Of a DNA stretch of 23,061 bases, positions 20,901 to 23,061 are shown piece by piece (within the stretch, counting starts at the first letter, position 1; each line of letters opens with the position of its first letter). The notes beneath the pieces are model-generated. The model did not search any database and had not been told where the DNA came from. It was given only the letters and a program-made list of their open reading frames with translations. The stretch comes from Phallusia fumigata (lineage: Eukaryota > Chordata > Ascidiacea > Phlebobranchia > Ascidiidae), in contig QXVZ01002253.1 in NCBI GenBank assembly GCA_008931825.1, positions 4,312-27,372 on the forward strand, written 5' to 3'. Made by a program: the position numbers and the translations under genes.

Positions 20901-22372
20901 ATGACCGACTGCAAGATCCAGTTGCTTTAAACGTCATAAAATCGGGCAAGTCAAAAAAGTTAGATGCCTTTGCCCAAGCAGGTTTATTCATCTGCAAGTA
21001 TTTACTGTTTGAGAAATTATATTTATTATTTCCTGAAGTAATATGTACGATTTAATTAAAACTAGAATGGTGGTTTTTATCATGTCACCATTTCACATAC
21101 ACTGCAACCCAATAAAAGAAGAATGTACATTTTCTATATTGTTTTACTTTTTTATTAATAATTGTATCTGGAGGCAGTTTTTTGCTGGATCAGGGGTCGT
21201 CAAGCTCTGGCGTGTGAGGTGATTATTCATGGCACATGAAGTTATTCGTGAGTTCATATTCCAACATAGTTTTTGAGCCTTATTGTAAAGTGCAGTGCAA
21301 CTGCAGTCTTTACAGGTTCTAGCAATAAGTCTGCCGAAACATTATGCAGGGAAGTCATCCATGTTAATAACATTTTGACACAGTTTGTAAACAGGCATGC
21401 TGCATTTAAAAGGTTGACGACCCATGTGTTAGATATTTGCAAAAAATTGTAAGTTTAGGTTACATCTAATAGATTTTTAAAATCAACTTTGTGTTTCTCA
21501 AGAAATTACACTGTTTCTAGTAAACAACACAAAATGGGCACATGGTCCAATGTTTAATCTATTACTGATTACCTGTGGGTTGTAGGGTCAAATAAACTGA
21601 ATGACACACTACCATGTCAATATCTACCAGCTCTAAAAATTTCATCCAAATCCTCCAAACTTTTGATGCCAAAAACGCATGAATAAGCTACAGGGAAAAG
21701 AAAACTTAGTGAAAACAATCTGTCTTACTTTCAGGAAGGGGACATATAAAACTACCCTTTTATTGAAATTATACTAAGCATTTTAACCTGCTTTAACCAA
21801 AGAAGTTTTGGTGGTTGCATTTCTAAAGACATTTTTCCTCCTACATATTTTAGAATTTCATGTTTTTTAGAGTTAATTGCATCAGCCTGTTTATCTGCTC
21901 TATGATCCATCCACATGATTATGTTGTAACATGTCTTAGGCAAGGCGCAACTTTCTGAAAAAAAAATTTTTTTTAAAAGCAAAATTTAGGTTTTTCAGGA
22001 CTATTGCTAACCTTCGCTGACAGAAACAGGTTGAAATTGGCTGTCCAGCACAACTAATGAACATGTGGCATCAAACCCAATTCCTTTTATTTTTTCCTTT
22101 GCTATATCTTTAGTTACAGTCTGAAAAAGCAGCCATTTAAATGTCAATTGAGGAAAAAATGTGAAAACATGTCAGTTCTAAACACTTCTTACCTTTATTA
22201 AATTACAGCATTTTGACCAAATCTCTTCTGATGCTTGTTCATAATACCCAGCTTTCGGCTTGTAGATAGATATGATTTCTTCACTCACACACACAATTTT
22301 ACCGAAACTATTAGCTACAGCAACTCGTACACTGCTGGTTCCAACATCGACACCAATGTAATATGAATCCAT
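14968..22372 (-). CDS. FGGY: FGGY carbohydrate kinase domain-containing protein (D-ribulokinase-like), 12 exons, 548 aa
   Basis: Family role: ATP-dependent phosphorylation of D-ribulose in the cytosol. Exons in coding order: 22193-22372, 22012-22120, 21788-21954, 20790-20991, then exons 5-8 (two copies, below), 15669-15900, 15490-15610, 15333-15427 and 14968-15105. Exons 5-8 copy 2: 19434-19553, 19261-19373, 19094-19201, 18955-19016. Copy 1: 16964-17083, 16791-16903, 16624-16731, 16485-16546. With one copy the product is 548 residues; human FGGY is 551. Motifs: [10 protein letters not shown] near the start (phosphate-binding), GFDATCS (75-81), MWMDHRA (110-116), FFDLPDF (164-170), SLIDAHCG (253-260, likely catalytic Asp256), ICGTSSCHM (288-296), [13 protein letters not shown] (388-400) and CGGLSKNP (454-461, ATP side). 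Exon 8 ends in phase 2 but exon 5 needs phase 1, so the two blocks cannot be read in series. Start and stop are clear. Confidence 0.93.
15962..18223. repeat. FGGY duplicated block, copy 1 (exons 5-8 and flanking introns)
   Basis: About 2.26 kb, near-identical to 18447-20709 apart from small indels (for example, extra sequence around 17380-17460 here). It ends exactly at the N at 18224. Coding exons 5-8 differ from copy 2 at about 9 of 403 bases. Three changes alter the protein: Gly for Ala257 beside the catalytic Asp, Val for Leu320 and Val for Ile in exon 8. The shared intron 4 part (17084-18223) is interrupted by stops in the frames I read and shows no recognisable gene. Confidence 0.9.
18224..18446. 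other. Undetermined base plus unmatched segment between the two FGGY blocks
   Basis: N at 18224, then 222 bases with no counterpart near copy 1. If the right-hand piece were simply the other allele, FGGY exon 9 should follow about 60 bases below the block, but it is absent. The segment holds a short hairpin, CCCTTCC / GGAAGGG (18411-18417 with 18420-18426), and no coding exon. It could be an allele-specific insertion or low-quality contig-end sequence. Confidence 0.6.
18447..20709. repeat. FGGY duplicated block, copy 2 (exons 5-8 and flanking introns)
   Basis: This copy is continuous with the upstream FGGY exons 1-4. It carries SLIDAHCG as in human FGGY (SLIDAH), whereas copy 1 has SLIDGHCG. 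Past 20709 the sequence continues uniquely toward exon 4, while copy 1 stops at the N. Confidence 0.9.
21191..21426 (+). mobile_element. Non-autonomous hAT-like element (MITE), 236 bp, in FGGY intron 3
   Basis: The terminal inverted repeats are CAGGGGTCGTCAA at the left and, read inward from the right, CATGGGTCGTCAA (12 of 13 matching). Flanking 8-mers TGCTGGAT (21183-21190) and TGTTAGAT (21427-21434) agree at 6 of 8 positions, consistent with an aged 8-bp hAT target duplication. No transposase is encoded. It shares internal blocks with the element at 8073-8270. Confidence 0.75.
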
Positions 22373-23061
22373 TTTTATCTAGCTTGACTTAATCCCAATG
22401 AACTAAATTTAAACATCTGTAATGTAATATTGACTTATTCTTTTTTCAAAAATGCTGACAAATGATGGGGATGTACTAAACAATAAAATATGCTAAATAT
22501 ACATTACTAGTAAAGGTGATTTAAATGTACCTATGACATACAAACATGTTGTCTCAACAATTTAAAACATGCTTTTTTAAACTTGACAAGGTACTGGCGT
22601 ACTGAACAGACGTGCAAAAATGGACTGCATAAATAATTTTGATCATTTCCAAATTTTTTAAAGCACAGTACAAAAAAAATGCACATTTGCCTTCTATTTG
22701 GTATACTTCTGGTTTTTTAAGGTCGTTTCATCTACAAAAAGCACACATAACCTTTTTTAGCACGTAAAGATTCTAGCTTGTTTTAGACCAAAATATTTCA
22801 CATCGCAAATATAGATGTAAATAGGTACTGCAAATGTTAGACAACCGAGGCTTTGCACAAGCAAACGAGCAGAACTTCTTTGGTATTTCATTTTTCTTTT
22901 TTGTGATTGTATGATGACCAAGTTCTAGACAGGCATTGCAAATTTTGCAAAGCTTAGAATTAAGAAACCTCTGCAAATAAACGATTGACAAGGTGCACAG
23001 CCTGATAAAGTAAACATGCTACGGCGAATATTAATCAAAAAACATTTACAAAACAAACTTC
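22373..23061. other. Upstream flank of FGGY, no gene recognised
   Basis: AT-rich and presumably holds the FGGY promoter. The minus-strand open frame at 22773-22991 has several cysteines but no ATG start and no known zinc-finger spacing, so I do not call it. Just upstream of the FGGY ATG the minus strand reads gctag then ATAAAAATG, an acceptor-like AG eight bases before the start codon. Confidence 0.5.

Noticed and set aside
22773..22991. Cysteine-containing minus-strand open frame (CKICNAC)
   Set aside because: No ATG start and no recognised zinc-finger spacing; likely chance.

Overview
This is eukaryotic, AT-rich DNA with compact multi-exon genes, GT-AG introns of roughly 60-1800 bp and many gtaagt donors. 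Gene content (an NLR with one LRR pair per exon, a SLC38A9-type lysosomal transporter, a vertebrate-like FGGY kinase) suggests an invertebrate chordate. A highly heterozygous ascidian such as Ciona is my best guess. This is inference from gene style, not a database match.

Layout, left to right. (1) 1-2574, plus: the 3' part of an NLR-type gene, with the end of the NACHT-associated helical domain and six phase-0 LRR exons. (2) 2575-5757: a gene-poor spacer with one degenerate dispersed repeat and a possible TATA box and leader exon near 5236-5292. (3) 5758-8439, plus: a seven-exon, 405-residue rhodopsin-class GPCR with no DRY motif and no retinal lysine. Its introns hold a fold-back repeat and a hAT-like element. 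(4) 8511-10379: a spacer with small hairpins. (5) 10380-13486, plus: a complete 12-exon SLC38A9 orthologue of 580 residues. (6) 13487-14967: the convergent 3' region, containing a 267-269 bp tandem repeat split by a single N. (7) 14968-22372, minus: the FGGY carbohydrate kinase (D-ribulokinase-like) gene. Twelve exons give 548 residues, but exons 5-8 occur twice in a 2.26 kb duplicated block that also abuts a single N. (8) 22373-23061: upstream flank with no recognised gene.

The genes do not form an operon or a pathway: innate immunity, signalling, lysosomal amino-acid sensing and sugar metabolism are simply neighbours. slc38a9 and FGGY converge tail to tail, with 1481 bp between their stop codons.

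The most important structural observation is that both tandem duplications end exactly at a lone N and differ internally by only a few percent. Reading phase also forbids using both FGGY blocks in series. This looks like uncollapsed haplotype overlap at contig joins; the alternatives are a real duplication or mutually exclusive exon cassettes. Other points of interest are two related non-autonomous hAT elements in opposite orientation, a fold-back repeat with a hammerhead-ribozyme-like core, and the unusual GPCR.
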